A DNA stretch of 64,000 bases, taken from contig JAIUCV010000102.1 in NCBI GenBank assembly GCA_026724425.1, positions 992,001 to 1,056,000 of the forward strand, written 5' to 3'. Source of the stretch: Erythrophleum ivorense (taxonomy: Eukaryota > Streptophyta > Magnoliopsida > Fabales > Fabaceae). This document shows positions 1-12,670 of the stretch, piece after piece; positions within the stretch are counted from its first letter, which is position 1; each line of letters starts with the position of its first letter. Position numbers and translations under genes: made by a program. The notes under the pieces are model-generated. The model did no database searches. It was not told the origin of the DNA and worked only from the letters and a program-made list of their open reading frames with translations.

Positions 1-1424
1 ATTGATACCGAGATTGCCAAGGTCAAAGAGGAAGCTTCAAGCAGGAAAGAGATTCTAGAAAAGGTGGAGAAATGGATGTCAGCATGTGAAGAAGAGTCTT
101 GGCTGGAAGAATACAATCGGGTAAGACATGTGAATCTCAACCTCTTTTTCTGCTCCAACTCTTTTTCTAAACATTTATTGGATTCTCAGGATGATAATAG
201 GTACAATGCTGGAAGAGGAGCTCATCTTACTCTGAAACGTGCGGAAAAAGCCCGTATACTTGTCAATAAACTTCCTGGTAACATTCTTCTTCTCTAGATT
301 ATATTACAGAACCAATAACTTTGATTACAAACTCCATTGCTTTCTGGTGCTATTGTTTCACAGGGATGGTGGAGGCTTTGACCGCTAAAGTCACTACTTG
401 GGAGGATGAAAGAGGAAATGAATTCTTATATGATGGTGTAAGTGTCTTTACTGATCAATGACTATATTCTACTTGCTTATCAAATCAACATCTTTACAGA
501 AACGCACGTTCCCTTGAAAATTGTCCAGGTTCGAGTTTTATCGATGCTTGAGCAGTACAAGGCTTTATGGGAAGAGAAAGAGTCTGAGAAACAGAAGCAA
601 AGAGTAAGGGGAACTAGTTTTACAAGTAACCAATATTTAAGCATTTGAGCCAAAAGACAACAACATCACTGGCAACTTGACATTGTTGTTATCATATCAG
701 GATCTGAAGAAACTCCATGGGCAACTCATAACAGAACAAGAAGCACTATACGGGTCAAAACCAAGCCCAAGTAAAAGCGGAAAGAAACCACTGAGAGCTT
801 TAGTAACTGCTTCCATGAACAGAAAACTCTCCCTTGGTGGTGCCATGCTTCAAAGCTCCAAGCCTGAGAAGGCTACGCTCAATAGCAAAAAGACTAATTA
901 CTACGACCAGAACGCTACTGGTAGAAGAGATTCAGCTCTTCCAACTCTTTCAGGTACATAATAATAACACAAGAGTCTGGTTTACAGAGACAAAAGGAGA
1001 GAGAGATTTATGTTAGATAAATTGTGTTTATGCAGGAAGGAGAAACTCAGAGCTTCCTGGTCGTCTCAGAGCAAAGAACATTTCGGCTGCAGGCAAAGCT
1101 GTGGCGAGCAAAGGGAGATCTCCAATGCTTAGGAAGCCTCTTTCACCGGTTACTTCCAACATCTTGAATTCCCCTGAAGATCACAAGGATGCTTACACAA
1201 CAAAGTCGTCTTCTTTAGAGGAGAGAATCTTGACACCTAAAACCAACGAAGATAACAGAAAAATGGTGGTTCCGATCAATGTACCTACAACTCCGGCAAT
1301 TTCAGTCACTATGACGGAGGCAACAACGCCGTTCACTCCATCGTTCCCGGCGGTGGAGAAAAGAATGGATGAAGAAAATGTTGTTGAGTACTCGTTTGAA
1401 GAGGTTAGGGCCGGTTTCTGCTAA
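1..1424 (+). CDS. MAP65-4: MAP65-4-like microtubule-associated protein, 3' part
   Basis: The reading frame is open from base 1, so the 5' part of the gene lies outside the window. Six exons are visible: 1-120, 190-277, 364-437, 529-603, 701-953 and 1036-1424, giving 332 in-frame residues. The first encodes the MAP65/PRC1/Ase1 signature (EKWMSACEEESWLEEYNR), followed by YNAGRGAHLTLKRAEKAR, which belongs to the conserved microtubule-binding region. The last exons encode a basic, Ser/Thr/Pro-rich tail with several TP and SP sites, typical of the regulated C-terminus of this family. MAP65 proteins cross-link antiparallel microtubules in spindles and phragmoplasts. The assignment to member 4 rests on position beside ARP7 (At3g60840 by memory), not on a tree. 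The gene converges on ARP7. Confidence 0.9.
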
Positions 1425-1811
1425 ACCGTGAAAACCCCGGTTTCCTCGCTTTAGAAAGCTATCAAATGGATCCGGTTGACTGCTTCAAATCAGATACTTC
1501 GTTTGATGAGAAATTCGACAGCTAAACCACTTTTTGTGCTTGTTCTTAGTTCCCCTCGGTTAATTCGTGTAAAACGCTTGCGTTTAGCACTCCTGTTTGC
1601 ATTGCAAAACGTTTGTGATTGTCAACAATCTTTTGGTTTTCCCCTGAGAATTAATAGTTGCTTACAAGGCAATTACTACATAATTTGGTCCAAATCTTCA
1701 AATCTTGTAAGCTGCTTACAAGTACATAGATGGAGTAGATTAAAACCTAAACAAAGCAAATGCAATCATCAGCTACAACAACAAGTACAAACGTTCTTGG
1801 TCTTCTCGGGA
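1425..1811. other. Convergent 3' intergenic region
   Basis: This is the shared 3' flank of MAP65-4 (+) and ARP7 (-). Open frames here have no family signature and are taken as 3' UTR. No repeat or RNA gene is seen. Confidence 0.6.
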
Positions 1812-3579
1812 TCAGAAACATTTCCGGTGAACCACAGATGGTCCAGTCTCGTCATAGTCTGCTTTAGTAACATGCTGATTCTGCGGAAACACTACTTTGG
1901 CAAGTATTGCTCCTCCTATCCAAGCCGAATACAATCCCAAATTCTCCGGCATATACTCCGGCGGTTTCACCAGCGTTGGCCTAATTGCAGATGAGCACAA
2001 GTTTGCCTCTTTCTGAAATCTGCTTTCGAATCCTGCCAATAAAACCATTCCACCAAACCTTTGAGCTTCCAACCCCAAGAATATTAATCAACACATACAA
2101 TTGTACTAAGCTAATAATATCTTTACCTGTCATGGAGGTTGTACCACCACAAAGCACAGTGTTCTCCAAGAGTTGCCGGTGGTTCTCAGATGAGACAGTG
2201 GAGATTATCCGGACAAGCTGCTCAACGATTCCGTGCTCCTCCAATCCCAATATCGATGGCTGGAACAGAGCTTCGCCAACAGAGTATCTCTCTCGCCCAA
2301 TGTTTATCACCTAATAAGACCATGGTTTTGTTATACTTATACAAGGCAATTCAAGTTGTACAATCTTAAATTTGTAGTCACACAACACAAACCTGTCCAT
2401 CAGGAAGTGTATGCTGCTCGATTTCACAGTTTTGGGTTTTGGCATAAGCAATCTCGTCCTCGGCACAGTTTGCATACTGCTCCTTGAGTTTTTCAACATC
2501 AGCCATGCTGAGATTGATCGACGGGTTGGATTTTCCAAGCTCTTGTGCAAGTAGTTTTGTTAGTTCGATTCCACCGAGCTCAAACCTTTTTGAGGCAATG
2601 TGCTGCACAGCACCTTCGAGCACTGGAGCAATATCTGGTTACACCGGAAAAGAGTTGCAATTAACAATTGTGAGACTGACAAATCACAAAGTTAGAAACA
2701 TCAGCGTAACAACATCCTCATCATACTCAACTACAACAACAAGGATTCGCTTATCTACTGCAACTTACATGACACAATTATTACTTAAGCAAAACGTTTC
2801 AGAGCATGGAGAAGGGTCTATTAAGGGATAAAACAACTCAATCTAGAGAATCTCTTCGTCTCTTGATAGCAAACACATAAAAGTGGAGAAAATGAGAAAG
2901 TAAAGAGACACACAGCGTAAGATCAAATTGTATAACAAAGAAGAGCCAAGCTAATATACCTATCTTCCCATGACCAATATCAACAGTGCAACCGGAGATC
3001 CGTCCAACAGCATAAAGGGATAACACTGCTTGCTCTGATGCATAAAATCCAGAGACATTGAAAGTCTCAAACATCAATTGCACCAACTGCTCCCTAATAG
3101 CCTGCTCCAAAACAAACATTCGCAGTAACATATCAGGGCTAAACTTTTAAAGAACAGGACTTTGCTACTTAAAATGAGGTACTACAAGAACAAAATGGGT
3201 CCTTTTAATCATCCAATGGAACAAGATTATAGAAATGAAGAGAGACGCCAAAAGAAATCTAATTTATACGGACCTTGGGAGTACATAATGGATCTGTGAA
3301 GAGTATATTGCCTTCGTTTCCCTCTTCCCATCCAAGCCCAGTGTAGACAACATATCGTAACAGATCCTCCATAGCATCCCAATCTTTGATAAGCCCCCTT
3401 TCAACAGGATCAAGAGTGACATCCTCAAACACAGTGGTGGTTGGGTTATCAGCTGAAGAAGACCCATCATCAACCATTCGTTTCATTTGAGTTGGAATTA
3501 TCATTGCAGGAGACTGATCAGGAATCGCTGCTCCTGCTTTCAGGAGCTTCGAGCCAGCATCAACAACCAGTGCTTCCAT
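1812..3579 (-). CDS. ARP7: Actin-related protein 7 (ARP7)
   Basis: Five coding exons on the minus strand (3579-3274, 3101-2960, 2634-2393, 2310-2127, 2032-1812) give 364 residues, close to the length I recall for ARP7. The start chosen is MEALVVDAGSKLLKAG; the ATG nine bases upstream is in frame but lacks support from the family. The actin fold is clear: N-terminal phosphate loop region, the conserved DIGHGK nucleotide-binding segment, a C-terminal CGGTTSMTGFESRF block and a terminal HRKCF. Plant ARP7 is nuclear, joins SWI/SNF-type chromatin remodelling complexes, and is essential for embryo and plant development. It shares a divergent promoter with PBF1. Confidence 0.95.
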
Positions 3580-4201
3580 TATCAACACACAACCTCAAAA
3601 ACCCTAAATTCCCAACTTCCACAAATGCTAGTAGCACCTAGCCAGGGAAAATCAAGAAGAGAAAATGAGAGGAAGAACTAGAGCGAGAGAAAGAGTTGCT
3701 TTTTCGAGGAACCCACCTTCAAATGAACTAACTAAGATTCAGTAGAACAACATCAGACCACTCACAGGACCATCAAAATTAGGGTTTCTAATGTTACAAC
3801 GAACAATTAGATCTCGACTAGTCTAAGGGTAAAGTTTCTACTGCAACAGAAAGGGAACAATTATCACTATCAGTGGTGGTCTAATAGGGAAATGGACGAA
3901 GCTTACTCCGAGCGTGAGAGAGAGATCGAAGACGAACAAACAAACGGCGTTAAAAAGTTCTATTTAATTATCAGGAATTTGAAGCCCAATTAAGGCCCAT
4001 TTATATCCGGTAATGATATTGTTAGCCCGTTCAATCCCGGCTGTAAACGACATCGTTTTGTCTCCGTCTCCTTTTTCTTGTTTACAAAGCCAAGCCAAAC
4101 AAGATCCGAAGAAATTCTCGACAAGCTCTTCTTCTGCCATATTTCATCCTTCTAAACCTTAGAGCTAAGTGTTTTTTTTTTGCTTCTCTTTCAAAGCTAC
4201 C
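3580..4201. promoter_or_regulatory. Divergent ARP7/PBF1 promoter with site II elements
   Basis: About 620 bp separate the two start codons. AGCCCA at 3982 and GGCCCA at 3994-3999 are site II (TGGGCY) elements, usual in promoters of proteasome, ribosomal and cell-cycle genes. Telo-box-like AACCCTAAA occurs near 3600 in the ARP7 leader. The ARP7 5' UTR may contain an intron in 3720-3900; this cannot be settled without cDNA. Confidence 0.6.
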
Positions 4202-5847
4202 ATGACGAAGCAGCATGCGAACTGGTCTCCTTACGATAACAATGGAGGGTACGGATCATCTGACTCTAATTCGAGACCCTGGGTTTCTTCACCATGTGTC
4301 TTTCTCTTTCTGATTTACTATTTCAGCGTCGGTATTAATCGGTGTGTTTTTGATCCAGAACATGTGTGGCCATCGCTGGATCGGATTACTGCGTTATCGC
4401 CGCCGATACCCGGATGTCTACTGGTTACAGTATTCTCAGTCGCGATTACTCAAAAATCCATAAACTGTAAGTACCTTCCTTGCTCTGTCAAAATCCTCAC
4501 TTTTAATCGTTCGGAACACTAATTCAGTGCTGGAAGTTGCTCAATTTCAGGCTTATTAGGGTTTTTGTTCCTTTTCTCTGTTTTTTTTTTTTTTTTTTTT
4601 TGCAATCGATAGTTCGTAGATCTGGATGAAACCAATTGTGTCTCTCTAGGTCGAGAATCGGGTATTTTGGCTTGAAATAAATAGATTTTCTGTCATTTAC
4701 TAATCAATACACATATAAAAATGATATTTTTGGTCTTTGAGTACATGGTATACTCTAGATCATTCTTTGAATTTTGCAATCCAGCTCAACGCTTCTTAAA
4801 ACGGTTTATTTACATTGTGTGTACTTCTTTGAATTATAGAGTATGAAGACTTTGTAAAAGAGTGTTGATAGAATCCTGATTTGCTGTCATCTGTTGTAAG
4901 ACCCTTCTTAAATTGTTGTTGTATTGTAATCCTTCAGAGCAGACAAGGCTGTGCTGTCTTCCTCTGGATTTCAGGCTGATGTGAAAGCATTGCAGAAGGT
5001 TCTCAAATCCAGACACTTGGTGAGCTTTCCTTCCGTAGTTTGAAATCAAATTTGTTTCTACCCTTCCATGTATCAGATTTCTTTGAAAAGGTAAAATACT
5101 TTTGTGTTTTCTATGTGTTTGTGTTGTCCTGCAGATCTATCAGCATCAGCACAACAAGCAGATGAGCTGTCCTGCAATGGCTCAGCTTCTCTCGAACACG
5201 CTTTACTTCAAGCGGTTTTTCCCTTACTACGCCTTTAATGTTCTTGGAGGGCTTGACGAAGAAGGTACAAATAAAATGCTCTCTCTCTTTTTTTCCCGGC
5301 TTGCCATTTTACTTTGACTCTATAGCAGGAGGTAAATTGTGTGATCCTTCTTCTTGAAAATGTTCAGGAAAAGGGTGTGTCTTCACTTATGATGCTGTTG
5401 GTTCTTACGAGAAGGTTGGATACAGTGCTCAAGGTTCTGGTTCTACACTCATCATGCCTTTCCTTGACAACCAGCTCAAGTCTCCAAGCCCTCTTCTGCT
5501 ACCTAAACAGGTTTGTTGGTTTCTGCTTAGGCTTTATGCAGTTGTAGGCACATAATGAATCATTTTTCAGTTGCTTATGATTTTGTCTCTCCGTCTCTGT
5601 AGGATTCTATCACACCCCTTTCGGAATCTGAAGCAGTTGACTTGGTCAAAACTGTCTTCGCATCTGCCACTGAGAGGGATATCTACACTGTAAGCTTTGC
5701 ACTAATCCTTCATCTTCTTTGGTTGTTTTTTTCTCTGACTAAATGCTTTTGTGTAATGTTTGCTTGTTATAGGGAGACAAGCTCGAGATTATGATTCTTA
5801 AAGCCGATGGTATTAAGACCGAAGTCATGGAGCTGAGGAAAGACTAA
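4202..5847 (+). CDS. PBF1: 20S proteasome beta subunit F1 (beta-6)
   Basis: Seven exons (4202-4248, 4359-4466, 4938-5019, 5135-5264, 5368-5510, 5603-5689, 5773-5847) give exactly 223 residues. The protein begins MTKQHANWSPYDNNGGTCVA and carries the Ntn-hydrolase fold of beta-type subunits, for example SSSGFQADVKAL and YYAFNVLGGLDEEGKGCVF. It has no processed N-terminal catalytic Thr, as expected for the structural beta-6 position, so it is a non-catalytic subunit of the 20S core in cytosol and nucleus. Nearly every residue agrees with my memory of Arabidopsis PBF1. The promoter is shared with ARP7 and contains site II elements, in line with coordinated proteasome expression. Confidence 0.96.
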
Positions 5848-6139
5848 GCTACTTTTCGAGCGTATGAGTGTTTGGAGCACACCTTTTTCTTATTCACATC
5901 TCAACAGTAGGCACCCTCTGTTATCTTGAACTGCGTTGTCGATTTAATGTTTTGCAGTGAACCATGACTCATGTTTGAAGTTTCTGCGAAACTGTTTCCT
6001 TTATGTATGATTCTCAAATCCTTCAGTTAAAACACTCTTTATTTCATTTATGACAATGTTTTTACATAAGGAATTTGCATGAATAGCATCTTGCACATGT
6101 AGACAGTAGACAGAATCCGGCAACTTTTTTTAATCATAA

Positions 6140-7295
6140 TCAGAAGCTGTTCTCAGATTCCCATCCCTTCTTCTCTAGCTCTTGTCGCAATGCCTTCATC
6201 ATAGACAAGAAAGAAGGTCAGTAGGAGTAAGTCAGAGACATTTCCCCAAACAAGCTCTTACCTTTATTCGCTTTCTGTTGACATCAAAGTCGAAGTACCC
6301 TTTCCGAGATGCGGATCGATACTCCACTGTCGAGTTTTTCCCGGGAGCAAACAAGAATTCAACATCATCCACCAACTGGTCAATGACAAAAACCACAAAA
6401 GACTGAAGGGGTTTTTCTCAAAAATCTCTAGTTACGGACAGCAAAACAAACGCTTGCTTCCTTACCCCTAAGATTGGACTTTCATATTCTACATGAACGT
6501 AGTCATCCTTCTTCTCCACAATCCGAGGAGTGAATTTGTCCGGTTTCGTCGACTTGATCTGGTGTGATAAAACCACCATAAATACATTTCTCGGGGGACG
6601 ATCATTAAAAATATATATTCACATCTTGAGATGAGATTGTAGCTGATGCTTAAAGGTTGTTACCACATTAAGAAGCTCTTTCATTGCAACTTCTCTCTTC
6701 ACTGGTGTTTTCCTTCCACCATTATAGTTCCTAATAGGAGAAAAAGAAGAAGAAAGAAAGGTGATTTGATGATGATCAAACTTTGAACACAAAGAAAGGT
6801 GTTGATTTACCATGGAGGAGCATAATGCACTCGATCGCTGATACTCTCCGAAGTGGATATACAGTTATTTGTAGCAGGACAGAGAGCCAATCTCTCCTTC
6901 TTCTGTACTCCGAGATAATTTGGTTTCTTCCCACTGAACCAATCACAATCACAATCACAGACATTTCATCATCTTCGTTGTTATGGTCCAGTCACCACAC
7001 ATAAGGCGTCAATTTCCGTACCTGAGCTGGAAAATGGCTCCGATCATAGCTAGTTCGCTGCTCCTAAGAATTATCTCTCTTCCAATTTCATAACAAGATT
7101 ACAATTAGATACTTGGTTCCATTGAGAGCGAGAGTGATAGAGAGAGTACCTTCGACCAATTAGCTTGGGATGTTTGTCATCTGACGCGTCTGGAATCGAG
7201 GCGATAATACGACGAGCATCAGGACAAGCATATTTCCGGCATTTATGGTGATTCATGCGATACAAGCAAGTGGTCGGTGACGCCATGGAAGCCAT
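6140..7295 (-). CDS. DUF1499 family protein
   Basis: Seven minus-strand exons (7295-7150, 7063-7022, 6933-6811, 6730-6664, 6558-6466, 6375-6262, 6193-6140) join in frame to 212 residues. The DUF1499 signature is clear: LALCPATNNCISTSE followed by HYAPPWNY, then an alternating beta-rich stretch (DDYVHVEYESPILGLVDDVE, FAPG, VEYRSASRKGYFDFDVNRKR) and a short C-terminal helix ALRQELEKKGWE. The function of DUF1499 is not known. Plant members are often predicted to be plastid proteins, but the N-terminus here (MASMASPTTCLYRMNHHKC) is only a possible transit peptide. The position matches At3g60810. A second ATG lies nine bases inside the first; the upstream one was chosen only because it is the first. 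Confidence 0.85.
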
Positions 7296-8030
7296 CTTCA
7301 GAAGCTTGGAGTCCTCTTTAGTCTTTACTCCTTCAAGTGTGAGAATTAAAGAAGAGAGTATTGAGCTTGTTACGAGGCTTTATTGTTTGATGACCCAACG
7401 GGCCAATTATTTACTCGCTCTCTTGGCCCGATAAAGCAATAAAAACAGCACGCAGTCTTCTAAAATTGTCTCAAAGTGTTCATACCTATACCAGTTGCAT
7501 TTGTTTATTAATAACAACATATTGAGAACTTAAATCAATTAGGGAAAAATAACTCTTTTGATTTTCTGTTTAAGGAAATACTATCGTTTTTGACTTTTCA
7601 TCTGTCGGGAAAGATGAGCGAAATAACAACAACCTGAACGGTAATTAATGTACATGTAATTACAATTTTGGATCCAGGAAGACTGATTGACTCGAAAGTC
7701 ATTAAACTACAAATCTTAATTTGGTCTGAAATTTCTTGTTAGCTCCAAAAGCGGAAAAACAAATCCAAGAAGCAAGAAAAAGTCTCATTCTTCAAAGCTT
7801 CCCAATCCAATTCCTCCTTCTCATGGGGCCTAAATCTGCTCATTACCACTCTCATCTTCTTCCTTAAACCCCTTTGATTTTTCGTTTCAGATTAACAAAA
7901 AAAAAAAAACCTAGAAAAGCTCAAGACATCTTCCAATTCCCCAAAAAACAAGTCACCTGGAGATTTAGAAAAAGGGTTTTTTTTTTCTTGTTTCTTCTTA
8001 ATTCTGTAATCGATCGTGATTGCTTTGAGT
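7296..8030. promoter_or_regulatory. Divergent region between DUF1499 gene and PAT14
   Basis: This 735-bp segment separates two divergent start codons and contains their promoters and leaders. GGGCC-type motifs occur near 7400-7430 on the DUF1499 side. A CT-rich leader typical of plant 5' UTRs lies at about 7780-8030, upstream of PAT14. No further gene is seen. Confidence 0.45.
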
Positions 8031-9731
8031 ATGCATAGATCTGGTACTGCAATGGCGTGGAACGTATTTAAATTCTGCACGGCCTTACGAGGTCTGGGAT
8101 CGATCATGATCCTCTTAGTCCTCGGCGTTGTCGGTGTTACCTATTACGCCGTCGTTTTGACTAATTACGGACCGGCACTCTCTCAAGGCGGGCTTGATTC
8201 TCTTGCTGCTCTCACTATCCTTATCCTCTTCCATTTACTCGTAAGTAAGATCTTTCCGAAATCATGGATTCTTGTTAGGAAGAGTTGGTTAAAGCTTCCT
8301 TCTTTTTAGTCATTTCGGTCAACAAAGTTTGTTGCTTTAGTTTTAGATGTGAAGGGTTTGTGAAAGTTTAGTGCTTTTTGATTTGGTTGCAGCTGGGGAT
8401 GCTTTTGTGGAGCTATTTCTCAGTTGTGTTTACTGATCCTGGTGTTGTGCCTCCTAATTGGAGGCCAGCTACTGATGAAGAAAGAGGCGAATCTGATCCG
8501 TTGAACAGTTTGGACTTTGTTGGTTTACAGTCTGATTCTTCAAACCAAAGAATTCGGTTCTGTAGAAAGTGTAATCAACCAAAACCTTCCCGTTGTCATC
8601 ATTGTTCCGTTTGTAAGTCTTTTAACTTTTCTTTTCAGATTATCTACTATTCACCATATATCCATATACAAAGTCTTGAAATTGAATCGATCCAGGTGGA
8701 AGGTGTGTGTTGAAGATGGATCACCATTGCGTTTGGGTTGTAAATTGTGTAGGAGCACTGAATTACAAGTATTTTCTTCTCTTCTTGGTAAGTTTGTTTG
8801 TTTTGCAACTATTGTTGCTATAGGATCTTCCTTCATCTTGTTCCTGCACGGTACTCATGTGTCACAGCTTTTGTGTGTTACAGTTCTACACATTTCTAGA
8901 GACGACTCTCGTGACTTTGGTTCTTATGCCACACTTCATAGCGTTCTTTAGCGATGAAGAAATACCTGGAACGCCAGGCACTCTTGCTACTACTTTTCTT
9001 GCATTTGGTATGTTTCGAACTTTCCTTATTATGTATACGATTGTTTCTCGTGTTCATCTATTGATTAATAATCTCACTTACTTTGATTATGACAACAGTT
9101 TTGAATTTGGCATTTGCTTTGAGCGTGATGGGTTTCTTGATTATGCACATTTCGTTGGTGGCTGGCAATACCACAACTATAGAGGTAATAATTCCCATGG
9201 CCAAAGCTCGAAGCTTTTTTACGCATAGAGTCTTTAGAATTTGAAGCATCCGCATAGCTTTAGCTTTCAGCCTTCTCTTTTCATAAATGGAAACTTGTGT
9301 CTTTAGACTGTTTAGATATTCTTGGTGCATTCCCATGGCTAAAGCTCTGAGCTTTCTTTGCTTAAACCGGTCTATTGTCTCCTTTCTTGTTAAAACTGTC
9401 TTTGTGTGTTGAATTGTGAGCAGGCGTATGAGAAGAAAACCAGTACGAAATGGCGGTATGACCTCGGTAGAAAGAAAAACTTCGAACAGGTTAATAAGTT
9501 TAAGTCATTTGCTTCATTTCTTCTTCCATCTGAGTGTATATATCGCTTCAAAGTTATATCTTTTCTTTGTTTTCTCCCTCACATCTATGGCTTTTATCGT
9601 CTACATATTAGGTGTTTGGAATGGATAAGAGATACTGGTTCATACCAGGATACACAGAAGAAGATCTCAGGCGAATGCCGGAGCTGCAAGGACTTGAATA
9701 CCCTTCGAAACCCGACTTCGATTCCCAGTAA
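8031..9731 (+). CDS. PAT14: DHHC-type protein S-acyltransferase (PAT14-like)
   Basis: Seven exons (8031-8240, 8393-8612, 8696-8787, 8884-9007, 9099-9184, 9424-9489, 9612-9731) give 305 residues. The start MHRSGTAMAWN was taken because the family begins there; an in-frame ATG 15 bases upstream is less likely. Two transmembrane helices precede the cytosolic DHHC cysteine-rich domain (RFCRKCNQPKPSRCHHCSVC, then CVLKMDHHCVWVVNCVG), and two more follow it. The catalytic Cys of DHHC is present. The TTxE-like motif (NTTTIEAYEKK) follows the fourth helix. These enzymes palmitoylate membrane-associated proteins; Arabidopsis PAT14 acts at the Golgi and affects leaf senescence. The 3' end of this gene is the left breakpoint of the downstream tandem duplication. 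Confidence 0.94.
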
Positions 9732-9754
9732 TTATGAAGAAGAAGATAGACTCT

Positions 9755-9780
9755 GATCATCATCATCATCATCATCATCC
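9755..9780. repeat. (ATC)n microsatellite in PAT14 3' UTR
   Basis: About eight ATC units begin some 25 bases after the PAT14 stop codon. The same repeat reappears at the internal junction of the tandem duplication (about 13606-13632), so it probably marks the breakpoint. Confidence 0.85.
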
Positions 9781-9781
9781 C

Positions 9782-10471
9782 ATGTAAAACAACAATACGT
9801 AGAAGACACAGAGAGAGGGAGAGAGCCTGGAAATGACAATTGAAGGAGAAATCTTATCTACTAACTTAAAGACTGATGATGACTTCACTTCTGGCAATGT
9901 AGTGTCCCAGGGAGGCCAAAATCGTCATTAAAATTATGGGTTTTTAGTGGAGGAGGTTTACAATTTCAATATAGCTTTGTTGGCTTTACACATATTGTAT
10001 CTTCATCTTCTTGAATAGTTCCTGTTATATATACGATCTTATTACAAATCTAGAAACAAGTGGTTTGCCCTAAATCCTCCTACCCTTTTGTTTATCTTCT
10101 TAGGAATATGTCAGCCAAAACCTAAACTAATCCCCAAGATTTATAGCAATTCAGTGAACTAATTTGAAGTCGTTAACACAATATTGTGGCTTTGTTATGC
10201 AAATACAACATAACCCCTTTAGTGAAAGCACTAGCCAAAACCAGTATGCAATAAAAGAAAGAAATCACATAATATTCAATATCCAAAATAAAACTCAAAT
10301 ACCAACATCCTTTTGTCACAATCTCAAAGTATTAAACACACAAAAAAAAAAATACGAAAAATAGTTCTCGAAATTTAGAACCTTAAAAAAACCTCATATT
10401 AATGAGGAAAAAAGGGACTAAATATATGGTTTATTACAAGCAACGAAAAATAGATTCGGAACCATATGTCA
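9782..10471. other. PAT14 3' flank, left edge of duplicated unit
   Basis: Non-coding DNA that is recognisably repeated at about 13632-14310. The shared blocks include the segments around 9795-9900 and 9905-9985 and the motif ATATTCAATATCCAAA near 10271. It holds the 3' UTRs of PAT14 and of the first F-box copy. Divergence between the copies is clearly higher than in the F-box exons 2-3 region. Confidence 0.7.
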
Positions 10472-12670
10472 TCAGAAGCATTGGATACTAAAATCTTGGT
10501 CACCTTGAAGCTCCTTCAGCTTGGCCACGGCTGATTCTGCCTTCAACTTCTCCATTAGAGGTAGCGACGATGTCTTGATCATCATCTTCTTCATCACCGT
10601 CTTTTGTGTCACAAAATGCGAAGCTAGCGCAAATTCTTATTTACTCGAACCTCTGAAGTTATACATCCAAACGTTTTCAACCCGGAAAGCAGAGTTAGGG
10701 AACGGTGTTATATCCTCCGACAACAATTTATGTGCTTCACCTTCTTCGCTAGGAGCATTAGTGTTGTTCTAAAAATGCAAAATATGAGTGATCGAGAGAA
10801 AAAATCATCAAAATTTAAAGCATGACATATGAATGGTACCTTGAACACGATCTCCAGCTCTTTCATTGCTTCAGTGGACCACATAAGCAATACTTCCTTC
10901 AGTATCTCCACTTCTTTCGGATTAGTTAAATCCACACTCACAGATAAAGATCCATGACGCGGTCTCTTATCACAAAACACGTCGTCGTCCACCGATAATA
11001 AACTATGCGGTGAGCTCACCATAAGCTCATGCCAAATGCCTTTATTCTCCTAAGATTCATATATACATCAAAACATGTCAAACTATGTAAGAGTCAAATA
11101 ACCAAAATGCAATATATATCTTGTTATTGTACCTGAGCGAGATCGGTAATGTTGTAGCTTAAGTGAGGAGGCTCACGAAAATCGCCATCAACCCAGTAAT
11201 TTCTGTTAAACCAGACGTTGGGGGCCCACAAGATGAAGTTCTCTCTCTCACATTCGGTAAATCTGATGTCAAGAACATCTAGAGAAGTTGCATACACTTG
11301 GATCCTTTCAGTCTTACCACTGGAAGTCACTTGCAAGAACTTCAAATTTTTGTTCTTGATCTTCAACACGCCACTGGGGAATAGGGTATAGACACCCAAT
11401 ACAATCACCTCGAGGGAGGGGCAAAGTTCGAAAACAGTGCTAAGGACACTAACCTGCAAGATGAAGATGTTTGACAGCTTGAGGGTCTTAAGGTTCCAGC
11501 AATTGGTGAAGGCACCTTCACTTCCTAGGTTGTATCCGGAAAGTGACAGTGAAGTGAGGCTATGATGGTAAACTACTTCCGGAAGGGCATCGACAAAAAG
11601 ATCATTAGAGGTACGTCCCACGTGGCTTACAAGTGTGAGAGCTTTGGTGTGTTTCACGCGAGTCATTGTGTGGATCAAACTTTGGAGATTAACATCTTGA
11701 GTCTGGCTTATGTAGTGGTGGATAATGGCGCTCTCTAGGTGGCCACAGTGCTTCTCCATAGTCTTGAAAAATACAAGATGCAAATTAGAAATTTGAAAAA
11801 AACAAAAATTGTTTGAATGTGTACGAACACATGCATGCAATAGACGTTATCAATCAAAACCTACGGCATATCTTTAGTCCAATCAAATATCAAAAGTTAC
11901 ATATCTATTCAACTGAAAGCCACACAAATCCCATGTAATTAACTTTGTATGCGGAGTAAACGCAACACAATCACTTCTTTCTACATTCTCAATCACTACG
12001 AGTTTATTACATTCAATAATTCACAGTTTTTTACTCACTTTCAAATCCACTGATCATAATTTTCCCAGAAATGAAATATTTCTGGCTCCAAATACCATTA
12101 TCTATTATCTAAAAAAAAAATTTAAAAAACCATTATCTAATGAATTATATAAAACTAAAACTAATAATATAGTTAAGCTGGTATATATACTTTTTTCTCG
12201 TATATTAATTACATCATAGATTTGATTTCACAATTATGTGGATAACATTTCGTTTACTACAAAACTAAAGGTATTATCATCTATCCAAACATCAGTTTAT
12301 TGGCCAATCCATTTGTATATTTTGTTGTATACAACATCTGTATACAACATCTTCATAGAGAGGATGATTAAAACAAACAAAAAAAGAGAAAAATAAGGAA
12401 AAAGTAACGAACCTTGATCATTGTATCAGCCAAATGAACAGAATCGGGGGTGGGTTTCGGGAGCTTTCTCATGTCTAGGGCAATATCAGGCCTCCACTTC
12501 CACAAATCAACCCATCGTGTCGATAAGACACTTGTTCTTTTGGCCTCGTCAGTTGACAATCTCAAAAGGTTATTTTCCAAAAGATTGTTTGTAAGCTTGC
12601 TTATACGGTCTTTGTCTTCGATCACATATTCTACCCTCTTGCTTCTTTCAGGTGATGAACCTGCGTTCAT
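10472..12670 (-). pseudogene. F-box/LRR (FBD-like) gene, copy A, with premature stop
   Basis: Four minus-strand exons (12670-12413, 11762-11133, 11049-10840, 10768 to stop) resemble an At3g60790-type F-box protein with leucine-rich repeats (for example LTSLSLSGYNLG, LKTLKLSNI) and an FBD-like end. Frame is kept through 409 codons. A TAA at 10639-10637 then replaces the GAA that copy B has at this site; reading would otherwise continue about 55 codons to TGA at 10474-10472. The F-box itself is worn: the LPDELLEMIL core of copy B reads LTNNLLENNLL here, so SKP1 binding is doubtful. It may still be transcribed. It could also be called a truncated but living gene; the C-terminal loss and degraded F-box make pseudogene more likely. 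Confidence 0.75.

Noticed and set aside
9186..9360. Two similar motifs (CCCATGGC-AAAGCT) in a PAT14 intron
   Set aside because: Similarity is only about 20 nt and no longer duplication could be followed.
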